Below, one piece after another: positions 9,618 to 18,886 of a DNA stretch of 64,000 bases. The notes under the pieces are model-generated. The model was not told where the DNA came from, made no database searches, and saw only the letters and a program-made list of their open reading frames with translations. Position 1 is the stretch's first letter, and the number at the start of each line of letters is the position of its first letter. Source of the DNA: an uncultured Coriobacteriaceae bacterium (GTDB lineage Bacteria; Actinomycetota; Coriobacteriia; Coriobacteriales; Atopobiaceae); NCBI GenBank assembly GCA_902779675.1, contig CACZCK010000003.1:261259-325258 (forward strand). The letters are read 5' to 3'. Made by a program: the position numbers and the translations under genes.

Positions 9618-10496
9618 ATGGGCACCATCTCAAGCATCGCAAAGGGCAGGGTCACGGCAGCGGTCGACTCGGCAGGGGCACAGCTCATGAGCCTCACGCT
9701 CGACGGCGGCGAGTACCTGTGGCAACGTGACGAGCGCTTCTGGCCTCGCTGCGCACCCGTGCTCTTCCCGATCGTGGGCAACATCCGCAACGACCGCGCC
9801 GACTCCGCCCAGGGCGAGATCAAGTTCGGCCGTCATGGCCTGGCGCGCAACTACGAGCACGACCTCATCGCCCGTGGCGACGACTCGCTGACCTACGAGC
9901 TCGTCTCCTCCGATGACACGCGCGCCAAGTACCCCTACGACTTCTGCCTGCGCATGACCTACCGCATCGTAGACGATGCCCTTGAGCAGGAGTTCTACGT
10001 CGAGAACACCGGCGACGTGACGCTGCCGTTCGTGGTGGGCGGCCATCCGGCCTTTAACGTCCCCGCGCCGGGCGACGACGCCGACTTCTCGGCCTACTGC
10101 CTCAAGTTCGCCAAGGCGTGGAGCTACACCTCCCCCACCATTAGCACCGAGACGGGCCTGCTCGACTGGCAGGACCGCTTCGAGCTGCTCGATGACTCCG
10201 ACACCCTGCCGCTCACCCACGAGCTCTTTGACGTCGACACCCTCACCTTCGAGGATGTGCCCGAGCGCACGGTCACCCTGACCGGGCCTGCTGGCCACGG
10301 CATGCGGGTCGACTTCGACGGCTTCGACTACCTGGGCGTATGGTCTGCACCCAACGCTCCGTTCGTGGCCCTGGAGCCGTGGTGCGGCACGGCGACCCGC
10401 ACCGACGAGGACGACGTCTTCGAGCACAAGCAGGGCATGATGCTCCTTGCGCCGGGCGAGAGCGTCACCAAGACCTTCGTGATGCGTCCCTTCTAG
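9618..10496 (+). CDS. Aldose 1-epimerase family protein (LacX/YeaD-like)
   Basis: A 292-residue galactose mutarotase-like beta-sandwich protein, expected to act on a hexose or hexose phosphate anomeric carbon. Family features include the early GAQLMSLTLDGGEYLWQ, the FPIVGNIRND block, KFGRHGLARN (catalytic-His region), FVVGGHPAFNVP (second His) and ALEPWCGTATRTDE with the acidic residue near the end. RBS AGAAGGGAG lies upstream of ATG 9618. Monocistronic, with its own terminator; the exact substrate is not readable. Confidence 0.85.
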   Translation: MGTISSIAKGRVTAAVDSAGAQLMSLTLDGGEYLWQRDERFWPRCAPVLFPIVGNIRNDRADSAQGEIKFGRHGLARNYEHDLIARGDDSLTYELVSSDDTRAKYPYDFCLRMTYRIVDDALEQEFYVENTGDVTLPFVVGGHPAFNVPAPGDDADFSAYCLKFAKAWSYTSPTISTETGLLDWQDRFELLDDSDTLPLTHELFDVDTLTFEDVPERTVTLTGPAGHGMRVDFDGFDYLGVWSAPNAPFVALEPWCGTATRTDEDDVFEHKQGMMLLAPGESVTKTFVMRPF

Positions 10497-10518
10497 CAGA
10501 GAAATCATCGACACCTCG

Positions 10519-10555
10519 AGGAGCCCTCGACCGCAAGGCCGGGGGCTCCTTCTCG
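10519..10555 (+). terminator. Terminator after the aldose epimerase gene
   Basis: Arms AGGAGCCC (10519-10526) and GGGCTCCT (10543-10550), followed by TCTCGTT. Confidence 0.6.
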
Positions 10556-10968
10556 TTGCACGGCGCAGCGTTGGAACGCGCTAATCGGAACGCAAACGAC
10601 GCGTCATGACGTTTGGCGACGGCGCATCTTCTGCATTCGTCTGGCTCCACGGCTCCTCCACACCTCGCAAAGCCGCTGCTGCGTGGCGGTATCCATCCTT
10701 CGGGCCTCCCCTCCCGCAACGCGTAATGCTTTTGCATCACCACGATCCCTTGTCGCACGACACCCATGAGTCAACCTCGTTTGACCTGCTCATACGCATA
10801 TTCTTCGTGCGTGCGAGCGTGCTGCGACATACGTGCGACTTGACACGTACATGAGTTTTGATAGCTCAGGGTGCTCCACTGCCCAAATCGTAGCGTTGAT
10901 GTCACGCGCCAAGGACGGGCGTCGACCCGTCGTGCGGCGCTACACGCATACGAGAGACAGGAGGTCCC
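10556..10968 (+). promoter_or_regulatory. Long non-coding region before the pilus operon
   Basis: About 410 bases without a convincing gene. It holds a palindromic core CGTCATGACG (10602-10611) framed by CAAACG and CGTTTG, a TTGACA hexamer at 10840-10845 without a good -10 at normal spacing, and a small ACGGG/CCCGT inverted repeat near 10916. Pilus operons are often phase- or condition-regulated, so a long leader here is plausible, but no known riboswitch motif was recognised. Confidence 0.35.
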
Positions 10969-12633
10969 ATGTTCAGAAACGAAAGCGGAGGCGGCTTGCT
11001 GCGCACGCTGCTGGCGGGAGTGCTGGCCCTGGCACTCGCAGCGGCAGCACCTTGTCTAGCCAGCGCCGGCGAACCCGCAGCGCAGGCCACAGGATCGCTC
11101 ACCATCACGCAGCACCACAACGAGGGAGCGACCTATGACGCCTACCAGGTGTTTGCCGGCGACGTCGCTCCCGACGGCAGCGCCACTCATCTCACGTGGG
11201 CGTCGGACCAGACAAAGGACGCCGCACTCGCCTATTTCGACGCACAGGGATACGAGGCCTGGCTCACCGAGCGCCACCCCGGAGAGGGCCAGCACGACTT
11301 CGCTCAGAACGCTGCCGAGTACGCGTCCCATCGAATGGCAGGAGCCGAGGCAAAAGACGGGGAAGGCGCCGATCCGTCTGCCGCATCGTTCGGTCTCGGA
11401 CTCGCCAAGGCGCTCGCCGGTAGCGGCGTCGCCCCCAGCGGGGTTGCCACGGCCGGCGAACCCTTCGAAGGCGCACAGGGGCTCTGGCTCTTTGTGACCA
11501 CGGACACAACGACCGACGCTCCCTCAGAGGCAGGGACCCTTCCCCTCTGGCTTCCCCTCGGCGCCGAGAAGACGCAGGTCGACGAGAAGAGCGCTGTGCC
11601 CGCCGTATCCATCGAGGTGTGCGAGGACTCCACCGGCACATGGGGCAAGACGGCCGACGCACATCGTGCACAAGAGGTTGGCCTCCGCGTCACGGGCACG
11701 CTGCCTACCAACTTTGCCTCGTTCGAGCACTATCACTACCGCATGGACGTACATCTGCCAAAGGGCATGACGCTCTCCGTTCCCAAGGATGTCGGTCTTG
11801 CCAAGGCGCTGGTCATCAGGGTTGGCGACCACGAGGTCGTCCCCGACGGCGAGGGCTGCATCGCCTCGCTCGAGGATGGCTCGCTCGCCATCGACTTCCC
11901 AGACCTCAAGGCAGCATGCTGGCAGGATCTCGGCATAGGTGCCGACACCAAGGTCACCTGCCAATTCAAGGCGCAGCTCAACGACGCGGCGTGCATTGGC
12001 ATGCCAGGTAACGCGGTCGAGGCAAGCCTCACCTACACCGACGACCCCGTAAGCCAGCTCGACGGCCAGACGGGCATTGACACCGTGACCGTCTTCTCCC
12101 ATCAGGTGGAGCTGCTCAAGGTTGCCGACCAGACGGACAATCCGCTCGAAGGAGCCGAGTTCACCGTGCAGGTGGCTCCCCAGAACGCCGACGAGCCGTC
12201 TCGCGGACGCTATGTCGGCGCTGACGGGTCGCTTTCCGATGCTCCCCAGGCCCTCAGGACCGACGGCCAGGGAAGGCTGCGCATCGCAGGACTCGACGAG
12301 GGCGTCTACCTCATCAGCGAGACAACGGCGCCCGCAGGGTATGCCCCGCTGCCTTCCGAGGTCGGCCTCACGCTGGTCTCCACACTCTCCGACATGGATC
12401 AAGCCTTGACGGAGCTGACGGCCTCGTCGTCGCTCGAGGCAGCGCGAGTCACGAAGGTCGACCCCGACACGGCGACCGTCTCCCTGACGGTGCGCGACGC
12501 GCCGCTGTCCACGTCTTCTCAGTCGGGCGGGGCAGAACGCCTCCCCCAGACCGGCGTTGGCCCGATTGCCGGCGCACTGATCGCCCTCGGACTCGCGATT
12601 GCCGGCATTTCGCTCATGAAGGGCCGTGCCTGA
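10969..12633 (+). CDS. LPXTG pilin, SpaD/FimA type, with altered middle domain
   Basis: A 554-residue secreted, sortase-anchored pilin. Signal peptide about 1-33; D1 opens SLTITQHHNEGATYDAYQVF; the likely polymerising lysine K207 lies in DEKSAVP; D3 is a CnaB/SpaA domain (ELLKVADQ... to VSLTVRDAP); sorting signal LPQTG at 525-529, hydrophobic helix and basic end. Compared with the next gene, the middle domain has Ile215 in place of the isopeptide lysine and Val350 in place of its asparagine, and has gained Cys218, 297, 317, 331 and 342. The bond has therefore been lost and disulfides may replace it. First gene of the pilus operon; RBS AGGAGG. Confidence 0.88.
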   Translation: MFRNESGGGLLRTLLAGVLALALAAAAPCLASAGEPAAQATGSLTITQHHNEGATYDAYQVFAGDVAPDGSATHLTWASDQTKDAALAYFDAQGYEAWLTERHPGEGQHDFAQNAAEYASHRMAGAEAKDGEGADPSAASFGLGLAKALAGSGVAPSGVATAGEPFEGAQGLWLFVTTDTTTDAPSEAGTLPLWLPLGAEKTQVDEKSAVPAVSIEVCEDSTGTWGKTADAHRAQEVGLRVTGTLPTNFASFEHYHYRMDVHLPKGMTLSVPKDVGLAKALVIRVGDHEVVPDGEGCIASLEDGSLAIDFPDLKAACWQDLGIGADTKVTCQFKAQLNDAACIGMPGNAVEASLTYTDDPVSQLDGQTGIDTVTVFSHQVELLKVADQTDNPLEGAEFTVQVAPQNADEPSRGRYVGADGSLSDAPQALRTDGQGRLRIAGLDEGVYLISETTAPAGYAPLPSEVGLTLVSTLSDMDQALTELTASSSLEAARVTKVDPDTATVSLTVRDAPLSTSSQSGGAERLPQTGVGPIAGALIALGLAIAGISLMKGRA

Positions 12634-12673
12634 ACCGCGGCCAAGGCAAGAAACCACCACGAAAGGATCGTCC

Positions 12674-14371
12674 ATGAACGTCTCATGCAAGAGTTGCGCT
12701 CGCAAGGCAGTGGCAGCCGGCCTCGGCCTCGCCCTGATGGCAGGTTGTCTGCTCCCGGCACAAACCGCCTTCGCAGAGACTGCCACGCTCACCATCACCC
12801 AACAGCACAACAAGGACGCCACCTACGACGCCTATCAGCTCTTCAGGGCACGCATTTCGGCTAACGACGATGCCACCCACGTCGAGTGGGCCACAGACGA
12901 CATGAGCTCCGTCTTGCTCCCCTTCCTCGATGCGAACGGATACCAACAGTGGCTCAAGGACCACCATCCGGGCGAAGGACAGCATGACAAGGCCCAGAAC
13001 GCTGCAGAGTTCATTGCGGCAAAGATCAAGGACTCGCCCACCGACACCAAGGCAGCCACCAAGCCACGCACCACACAGGGCCGATCGTTCGCCAACGAGC
13101 TGGCTCGTCACCTCGCCGCAAAGGCGAGTCCGCACAAGCAGAAGGCAAGCTCAGGGAAGCCGTTCGAAGGCGAGCAGGGCTACTGGCTGTTCGTCACCAC
13201 CGAGGCGACGGAGGCGTCGGCCGACGACGCAGGCACCGCACCCCTGTGGGTCCCCTTGGGAGGCTCGACGACCGCCATCACGGAGAAGAGCGCCGTGCCC
13301 TCGGTCACCAAGGAAGTCAAGGAGGACTCGACGGGCGCCTGGGGCAGCGTCGCCGATGCCAATACGACACAAGACCTCTCGTATCGAATCGTGGGCAGCC
13401 TTCCCGCCAACTTCGGCACATTCGCCCAGTACCACTACCGCGTGACCGACACGCTCTCGAAGGGCCTCGACCTCAATGTGCCTAAAGGGGCCAAGCTCGC
13501 CGACCACCTTTCCGTGCGGCTCGGAGACAAGGAGGTGGTTGTCGATGGGACACACGTCCAGGCGAGCTATGACGGGCGCGTGCTTGCGATCGACTTCCCC
13601 AACCTTAAAGACGCGTACTGGAAGGACTATGCCATCGGAGCCGACACGAAGGTCACCATCGAATACCAGGCACATATGAACGCAAGCAGGACCCTGGGAG
13701 CACCGGGCAACGACAACGAGGCCTATGTCACCTACACCCGCGACCCAGTGCGTTCGGGCGACGGTCGCACGACGCCCGCCCCGCCCGTCAGGACCTTCTC
13801 CTACGGCATACAGCTCCTCAAGGTGGACGAGCAGACCAACGAGCCGCTTTCTGGCGCGACCTTCACCATGCAGGTGGCACAGGGCAACTCCGACGAGGGT
13901 TCCAAGGGCTCCTACGTCCAGCAGGACGGCTCTCTTGGAGAGGCCGAGCATCGCTTTGTCACGGGCAGCGACGGCACGTTCTCGGTCAGCGGACTCGACG
14001 AGGGCACCTACACGATCAAGGAGGTCTCGGCCCTGCCCGGATTCGACCTGATCGATGAAGACGTCACGCTGACCATCACGTCGACGCTCGACGGCAAGGC
14101 CCAGAAGCTGGAGAAGCTCACGGCGACGGCGTCGGGAGGCAATGCTGTCAAAGTGCATCCGATGGGAGCCGCCGTGACCGCCGTCGATGCCAAGGCGGGA
14201 ACCGTCCAGCTCAGCGTGACCAACGACCGACGTCTCGCGCTCCCCCTCACCGGCCAAGGCGGCCTCTCCGACGCATCTGCCCTGGGGAGTGCGGTGGCGC
14301 TCGCCGCTGGCGTCGGGCTCGTGAGGCGCCAGCACAAGGGCATCGCATCGGACATGGGCGCCCTAGCCTAG
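12674..14371 (+). CDS. LPXTG pilin, SpaD/FimA type
   Basis: A 565-residue paralogue of the preceding pilin, with the same layout: signal peptide about 1-35, D1 with ATYDAYQLF, the EKSAVP segment with candidate pilin lysine K205, D2 with isopeptide lysine K213 (VTKEV) and partner N348 (NEAYVTY), a CnaB-type D3 (LLKVDEQT... LSVTND), LPLTG at 523-527, membrane helix and short tail. The mature chain has no cysteine, as usual for isopeptide-stabilised pilins. Class C sortases join such subunits through the pilin lysine. ATG 12674 follows GAAAGGA; 40-base gap from the first pilin gene. Confidence 0.88.
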   Translation: MNVSCKSCARKAVAAGLGLALMAGCLLPAQTAFAETATLTITQQHNKDATYDAYQLFRARISANDDATHVEWATDDMSSVLLPFLDANGYQQWLKDHHPGEGQHDKAQNAAEFIAAKIKDSPTDTKAATKPRTTQGRSFANELARHLAAKASPHKQKASSGKPFEGEQGYWLFVTTEATEASADDAGTAPLWVPLGGSTTAITEKSAVPSVTKEVKEDSTGAWGSVADANTTQDLSYRIVGSLPANFGTFAQYHYRVTDTLSKGLDLNVPKGAKLADHLSVRLGDKEVVVDGTHVQASYDGRVLAIDFPNLKDAYWKDYAIGADTKVTIEYQAHMNASRTLGAPGNDNEAYVTYTRDPVRSGDGRTTPAPPVRTFSYGIQLLKVDEQTNEPLSGATFTMQVAQGNSDEGSKGSYVQQDGSLGEAEHRFVTGSDGTFSVSGLDEGTYTIKEVSALPGFDLIDEDVTLTITSTLDGKAQKLEKLTATASGGNAVKVHPMGAAVTAVDAKAGTVQLSVTNDRRLALPLTGQGGLSDASALGSAVALAAGVGLVRRQHKGIASDMGALA

Positions 14372-14384
14372 GAAGGAGGAGGAC

Positions 14385-17138
14385 ATGAGGCAGAGCGAAC
14401 GACATCACATGCACGCACCGCGGGGACGCCTGACACGGATCCTGCTGGCCATCATGGCGGCGCTCCTGGTCGGACTCGCGCGTCCCACGCGGGCACAGGC
14501 GGCCGTAACGCTCACCAAGGACGGGCTCGAAAGCGCCGACAGGGCGACCTGTGTCATCGACGTCGACTCGTACCAGGACTTCACGTTCGAGGCGAGCGAG
14601 GGCTCCCCCTTCCGCCTCGACACGCGAGACGGCGTCTTCAAGGAGTACGTCGGCGGAACCGAGCACGTTATCTACGGCGTGTATGTCGACTACACCCCTC
14701 AGGCAGGCGTCACCACACTGCCCGGATACTTTGAGATCACCTATCCGAAGGGGCTGCTCGACGCCGACGGCAACCGCCACGACCTGCACGTGAGGTTCTC
14801 GAACGTCATCTACAAGTGGGCCAGGTCACCCCAGACCGGTCCGGTGGCGCAGCAGCTGATCGGGGCCACTGACGACGGCCTTCGCATCATGGCCGAATGC
14901 AGCTCGATGCTCAGGGACTCCGAGGTGGTGCCGTACGACCCATGGTCCACAGGCACGGTCAACCCGTTCGGCGTCTCGTGCGACATCCGCATGTGGTGCG
15001 ACGACGACGCGACGCTCCTGTACAACGTGTACGCCCGCGACATCGACCAGCCAGACCGCTTCACGGGCCGCACGGCAGCCACCTGCTCCTACGAGGGTGA
15101 GTGGTCTGAGTCCCTCGAGCCGCTCGGCACCTTCGAGAGCTTCCACGTCCACAAGGACAGCTGGCTCAGGAGCGACGGCATACGCATACGCGGCACCAAG
15201 TCGGACGACGACGAGGCGCTCAACCGCTCGGGCTTCGTCGGGCTCGGCACCATGAGCGCCGCGACTCCGCTCGGGTTCGTCTGGAGGGGATCGATGTGCT
15301 CCTCCCACATCCTCCAGGATTGGAGACACACCCTCAAGACGCGCGTCGTCGACGGCGTCGGAGGAACCATCGACACCAAGGCCGGCAGCGAGTCGCAGCG
15401 CACCATCAAGAGCAACGCCGCCGATACCTGGGACAACACCAACACCGTGCCCAAGAACAACTATGTGGTCACGGCCACCCCGGCCAAGGGCTACCGTATC
15501 GCCGAGATGTGGCTTGACGACAAGAGGCTCTCCGACAAGGAGGCTTCCGCCGGCGCCGTGAGCATCCCCTCCGTGACGGCCGACCATACCGTGGCCGTCA
15601 GGTTCGAGCCCCTCGGCACCGCGCTCTCCCTCGTCAAGGCCTCGGCCGCTCCGGCCATCACCGACGGCAACCCCTGCTACTCGCTCAAGGGCGCCGAATA
15701 CGGCGTCTACTCCGACAAGGAGTGCACGATGGCGGTGGGCTCCCTCGTGACCTCGGCAAATGGGACGAGCAACAGTCTCACCCTCCCCGCAGGAAGCTAT
15801 TACGTGAAGGAGATCAAGCCATCTGCGGGCTATGCGCTCGACCCCACCGTGCACGAGGCGAAGGTCGGCGAGACGGGAGGAACCGTGCTCGACGTGACGG
15901 AACGACCCCAGACCAACCCCCTCTCGCTGCTAGCGCTCAAGGTCGACGCTCAGACCAAGAAGGCGCAGCCGCAAGGCGCGGCCTCACTCGCCGAGGCCCA
16001 GTTCACGGTGTGCTACTACAACGCGCTCCTCACAAGCGACAAACTGCCCAAGGACCCCACACGTACGTGGGTGCTCAAGACCGACAACCAGGGCAGGGCG
16101 AGCCTCGACGAGGCACACAAGGTCTCTGGCGACCCGTTCTTTCAGATGGATGGCACCACTGTCGTGCCCCTGGGGACGCTCACCATAGAGGAGACCAAGG
16201 CGCCGAAGGGTTACATGCTCCCCAAGGACAGTCTGACGCTCTACCAGATAACCCCGAAGGGAACAAAGGCGACACTCTCTCAGATTCTCGAGCCCAGCGA
16301 AGCGAACCCGACCGTCTTGGAGCAAGTCGCCCGGGGCGGCATCAAGGTGAAGAAGGTCGACGCGGCAGGCAAGCCGCTCGCAGGTGCGACCTTCTCCGTT
16401 ACAACAACCTCGGACCATCCCGTGGTCGTCGGCGGCAAGTCCTTTGACAAGGGTGCGGTCTGCGCAACGATGACCTCAGACGAGAACGGCATCGCATCAA
16501 CCAGTGCCGACTCACTTCCCTACGGAACCTATCGCATCACCGAGACCAAGGCGCCGAAGGGGTACCAGGCCAACGAGAAGTGGGCCGCAGACGTGACCAT
16601 AGGCGAGAACGCATACGTCGCCGATCTCACCAAGCAGCCTGTCGTCAACGAACCCATCTCCGTCAGCGTGCCCGTCACGGCCACCAAGCGTCTCGAGGGC
16701 ACCCTTCCCGGTCAGGGACTCAAGGCCGACGCGTACTCGTTTACGCTCTCGGCAGAGGATGGCACGGTTCTACAGACCAAGCGCAACGACGCCAAGGGTT
16801 CAATACGGTTCGACGCCCTCTCCTTCACCCACGACGACCTCGGCAAGAAGCATGTCTACCTCATCCGAGAGGTGGCGGGCGACGATGACGGCATCGTCTA
16901 CGACGGCCATGTCGAGCGGTTCGAGATCGCCCTGGAGGAGCAGGGGGACGGCAGCCTCAAGGCGGAGGTAAAGGCCGACCGTGACGGCCTGGTGTTCGTC
17001 AACGAGGTGTTGGCCCCCATCGCCCTGCCCGTAACGGGTCGCGGGGGGATCTTCGGCGCATGGGCAGCCGCGGCGGCGTCTGGCATTGCTATCGGCATCT
17101 ACCTGCGACGCCGCACCATCAGGAGCCGTCGGCCGTGA
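14385..17138 (+). CDS. Large LPXTG adhesin, probable pilus tip protein
   Basis: A 917-residue secreted surface protein. Signal peptide about 1-40; residues about 41-400 form a large N-terminal region with several cysteines and no recognised domain, likely the binding head. Then come CnaB/SpaA-type domains (LSLVKASAAP..., LLALKVDAQT..., IKVKKVDAAGKPLAGATFSV...) with repeated EETKAPKGY/ETKAPKGY motifs, and an FctA/Spy0128-like domain (VTATKRLEGTLPGQGLKADAYSFTL). It ends LPVTG, a hydrophobic helix and a basic tail. RBS GGAGGAGG. The stop overlaps the GTG of the sortase gene. Large CnaB-rich proteins beside pilins are usually tip adhesins. Confidence 0.85.
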   Translation: MRQSERHHMHAPRGRLTRILLAIMAALLVGLARPTRAQAAVTLTKDGLESADRATCVIDVDSYQDFTFEASEGSPFRLDTRDGVFKEYVGGTEHVIYGVYVDYTPQAGVTTLPGYFEITYPKGLLDADGNRHDLHVRFSNVIYKWARSPQTGPVAQQLIGATDDGLRIMAECSSMLRDSEVVPYDPWSTGTVNPFGVSCDIRMWCDDDATLLYNVYARDIDQPDRFTGRTAATCSYEGEWSESLEPLGTFESFHVHKDSWLRSDGIRIRGTKSDDDEALNRSGFVGLGTMSAATPLGFVWRGSMCSSHILQDWRHTLKTRVVDGVGGTIDTKAGSESQRTIKSNAADTWDNTNTVPKNNYVVTATPAKGYRIAEMWLDDKRLSDKEASAGAVSIPSVTADHTVAVRFEPLGTALSLVKASAAPAITDGNPCYSLKGAEYGVYSDKECTMAVGSLVTSANGTSNSLTLPAGSYYVKEIKPSAGYALDPTVHEAKVGETGGTVLDVTERPQTNPLSLLALKVDAQTKKAQPQGAASLAEAQFTVCYYNALLTSDKLPKDPTRTWVLKTDNQGRASLDEAHKVSGDPFFQMDGTTVVPLGTLTIEETKAPKGYMLPKDSLTLYQITPKGTKATLSQILEPSEANPTVLEQVARGGIKVKKVDAAGKPLAGATFSVTTTSDHPVVVGGKSFDKGAVCATMTSDENGIASTSADSLPYGTYRITETKAPKGYQANEKWAADVTIGENAYVADLTKQPVVNEPISVSVPVTATKRLEGTLPGQGLKADAYSFTLSAEDGTVLQTKRNDAKGSIRFDALSFTHDDLGKKHVYLIREVAGDDDGIVYDGHVERFEIALEEQGDGSLKAEVKADRDGLVFVNEVLAPIALPVTGRGGIFGAWAAAAASGIAIGIYLRRRTIRSRRP

Positions 17139-18886
17139 GGCCGGCACGACGCCGGCAGCGCCGGCAGGGCATCCCCGCAGCCTCCCGCCTGATAGACGCC
17201 TCGCTCGTCGCGGTCGCGCTCATCGCGGGAATCCTGTCCGCTCACCCCCTGGTCGAGGACCTGAGGAGCACCGTACACACCGACCGTGAGATATCCACGC
17301 TCTCGGCCACCATCGACGAGACCGACGACGAGGAGCGGCTGGACCTCTTGGGCCAGGCGCAGGCCTACAATGCCCGTCTCGGCGGCGAGGGCTATCGGCA
17401 GGACAATGGCGGCCTCAATGGATGCAACGGCGGAACCGGTGACGTCATCGAGGCGGACGCCCCAGAAGACGGAGAGCTGGCGCCCTACGAGCGCCAGCTC
17501 TCCCGGGGCGGCCACGAGGCGATGGGGTGGATCGAGCTGCCCTCCGTCGGCATCAGGCAACCTCTGCGACATGGGACGTCCGATGAGGTGCTTGCGGCAG
17601 GTGCGGGGCACCTGGAATGGTCGTCCCTGCCCGTGGGCGGCGTTCCCAGCCACTGCGTCGTCGCCGGGCACTCGGGCATGACGGCCACGCGCATGTTCGA
17701 CGACCTCGACGAGGTATCCGTCGGTGACACCGTCGTCCTGCACGTGCTCGGTGACGCCTACCAATACGAGGTCTACGGCATCGAGGTGGTCGAGCCCGAT
17801 GAGGTGCAGGACCGATGCGCCATCAGGCCCGGGGAGGACCTCTGCACGCTGATGACCTGCACGCCCTATGGCATCAACTCGCACAGGCTCCTGGTCCATG
17901 CGCGCAGATGTCCCTACGAGCCCTCTGACGAGCCCAAGGCCAGGATCATGGTGTCAAGAAGGCCCAGCAGGCGCGTGGCACCGCTCCTTTTGCTGGCTGG
18001 GACGCTTGGACTCGCAGGCGTCGTGCGATTGGTGCGCGCGCTCGTGCGGGCGAGACGTCGCCGGATCGCGCGGGGCGCGGCGCAAGCCGTTGGGGCGGCG
18101 ACGCGCCGACGCGGGACAAGGGCCCTTCGCATCACATCCGGCCTGCTCGTGGGACTTGTGCTCGTCGCGATGGGAGGGTCGGTCCTGGTGCGCCAAGGAC
18201 AGGAACGGCATGCCTTGGCGCAGCTTGCGTCCGACGTGACGGAACCACGGACGTCCACCCCAGACGGCACGGCCTCCCATGGCGGCATTCGCTGGGACGC
18301 CCTCCGCTCCGCGAACGAGGACGTCGCCGCGTGGGTTCGTGTCGAGGGCACCGACATCGACCTGCCCGTCGTCGCGCCGTCCGACGGCGACATGGCCTTC
18401 TATCTCACGCATGACCTCTGGCGCAAGCCTGCGATGGGAGGAGTCCCCTTCCTCGACCACCGTTGCGACGCCAACGGCGCGCACCGCATGGCCTTTGGCC
18501 ACCACCTGACCACGGGAGGGCAGTTCAGCAGCCTCCAGCACGCATCCGATCAGGCCTGTTTTGACACTCTGGGCGACTGCATCTGGCAGACTCCCGAGCA
18601 TGGCGCCTCCAGGCTCGTCCCCTTCTGCGCCTTCGAGGCCGACATGTGGTTCGAGCCCATACAGACCTTCGCGTTTGCCGACCAAGATGCGTTTCGAGTT
18701 TGGCTCGACACCGTCGCAAGCGACGCCTCGGCACATGCCGCCGCCTGGAAGGACCTTGCAGCCGAAGCCCAATCGGCCGTGACGCTGGTCACCTGCTCCT
18801 CGGACTTCCCGCGGCAGCGCTGGCGAACCTTCGTGGTATTCGTCGAGACAAGAGAGGAGACGATCGTGCAGGACACGACACCCTAG
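17135..18886 (+). CDS. Fusion of class C sortase and class B sortase
   Basis: One uninterrupted 583-residue frame. Residues about 18-38 form a first membrane helix; 125-258 are a class C (pilus-polymerising) sortase core with GTSDEVL, GGVPSHCVVAGHSG (His179), and LMTCTPYGINSHRLLVHAR (Cys242, Arg251). Helix two (281-304), a very basic loop (305-332) and helix three (333-352) follow. Residues 385-572 are a class B sortase core: DIDLPVV, GVPFLDHR, MAFGHHLTTGGQFSSL (His456), LVTCSSDFPRQRWRTFVVF (Cys554, Arg560/562). Both triads look complete and both cores would face outside. Translation starts at GTG 17135, overlapping the adhesin stop. The class C part lacks a clear DPF/DPW lid motif. Confidence 0.88.
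   Translation: MRPARRRQRRQGIPAASRLIDASLVAVALIAGILSAHPLVEDLRSTVHTDREISTLSATIDETDDEERLDLLGQAQAYNARLGGEGYRQDNGGLNGCNGGTGDVIEADAPEDGELAPYERQLSRGGHEAMGWIELPSVGIRQPLRHGTSDEVLAAGAGHLEWSSLPVGGVPSHCVVAGHSGMTATRMFDDLDEVSVGDTVVLHVLGDAYQYEVYGIEVVEPDEVQDRCAIRPGEDLCTLMTCTPYGINSHRLLVHARRCPYEPSDEPKARIMVSRRPSRRVAPLLLLAGTLGLAGVVRLVRALVRARRRRIARGAAQAVGAATRRRGTRALRITSGLLVGLVLVAMGGSVLVRQGQERHALAQLASDVTEPRTSTPDGTASHGGIRWDALRSANEDVAAWVRVEGTDIDLPVVAPSDGDMAFYLTHDLWRKPAMGGVPFLDHRCDANGAHRMAFGHHLTTGGQFSSLQHASDQACFDTLGDCIWQTPEHGASRLVPFCAFEADMWFEPIQTFAFADQDAFRVWLDTVASDASAHAAAWKDLAAEAQSAVTLVTCSSDFPRQRWRTFVVFVETREETIVQDTTP

Noticed and set aside
10606-10854. 82-codon frame before the pilus operon
   Set aside because: No ribosome-binding site, no family-like sequence, and composition of shadow coding.
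17135-18886. Two separate sortase genes rather than a fusion
   Set aside because: No stop codon occurs between the cores, and the inter-domain segment makes a sensible two-helix membrane hairpin with a basic cytoplasmic loop.
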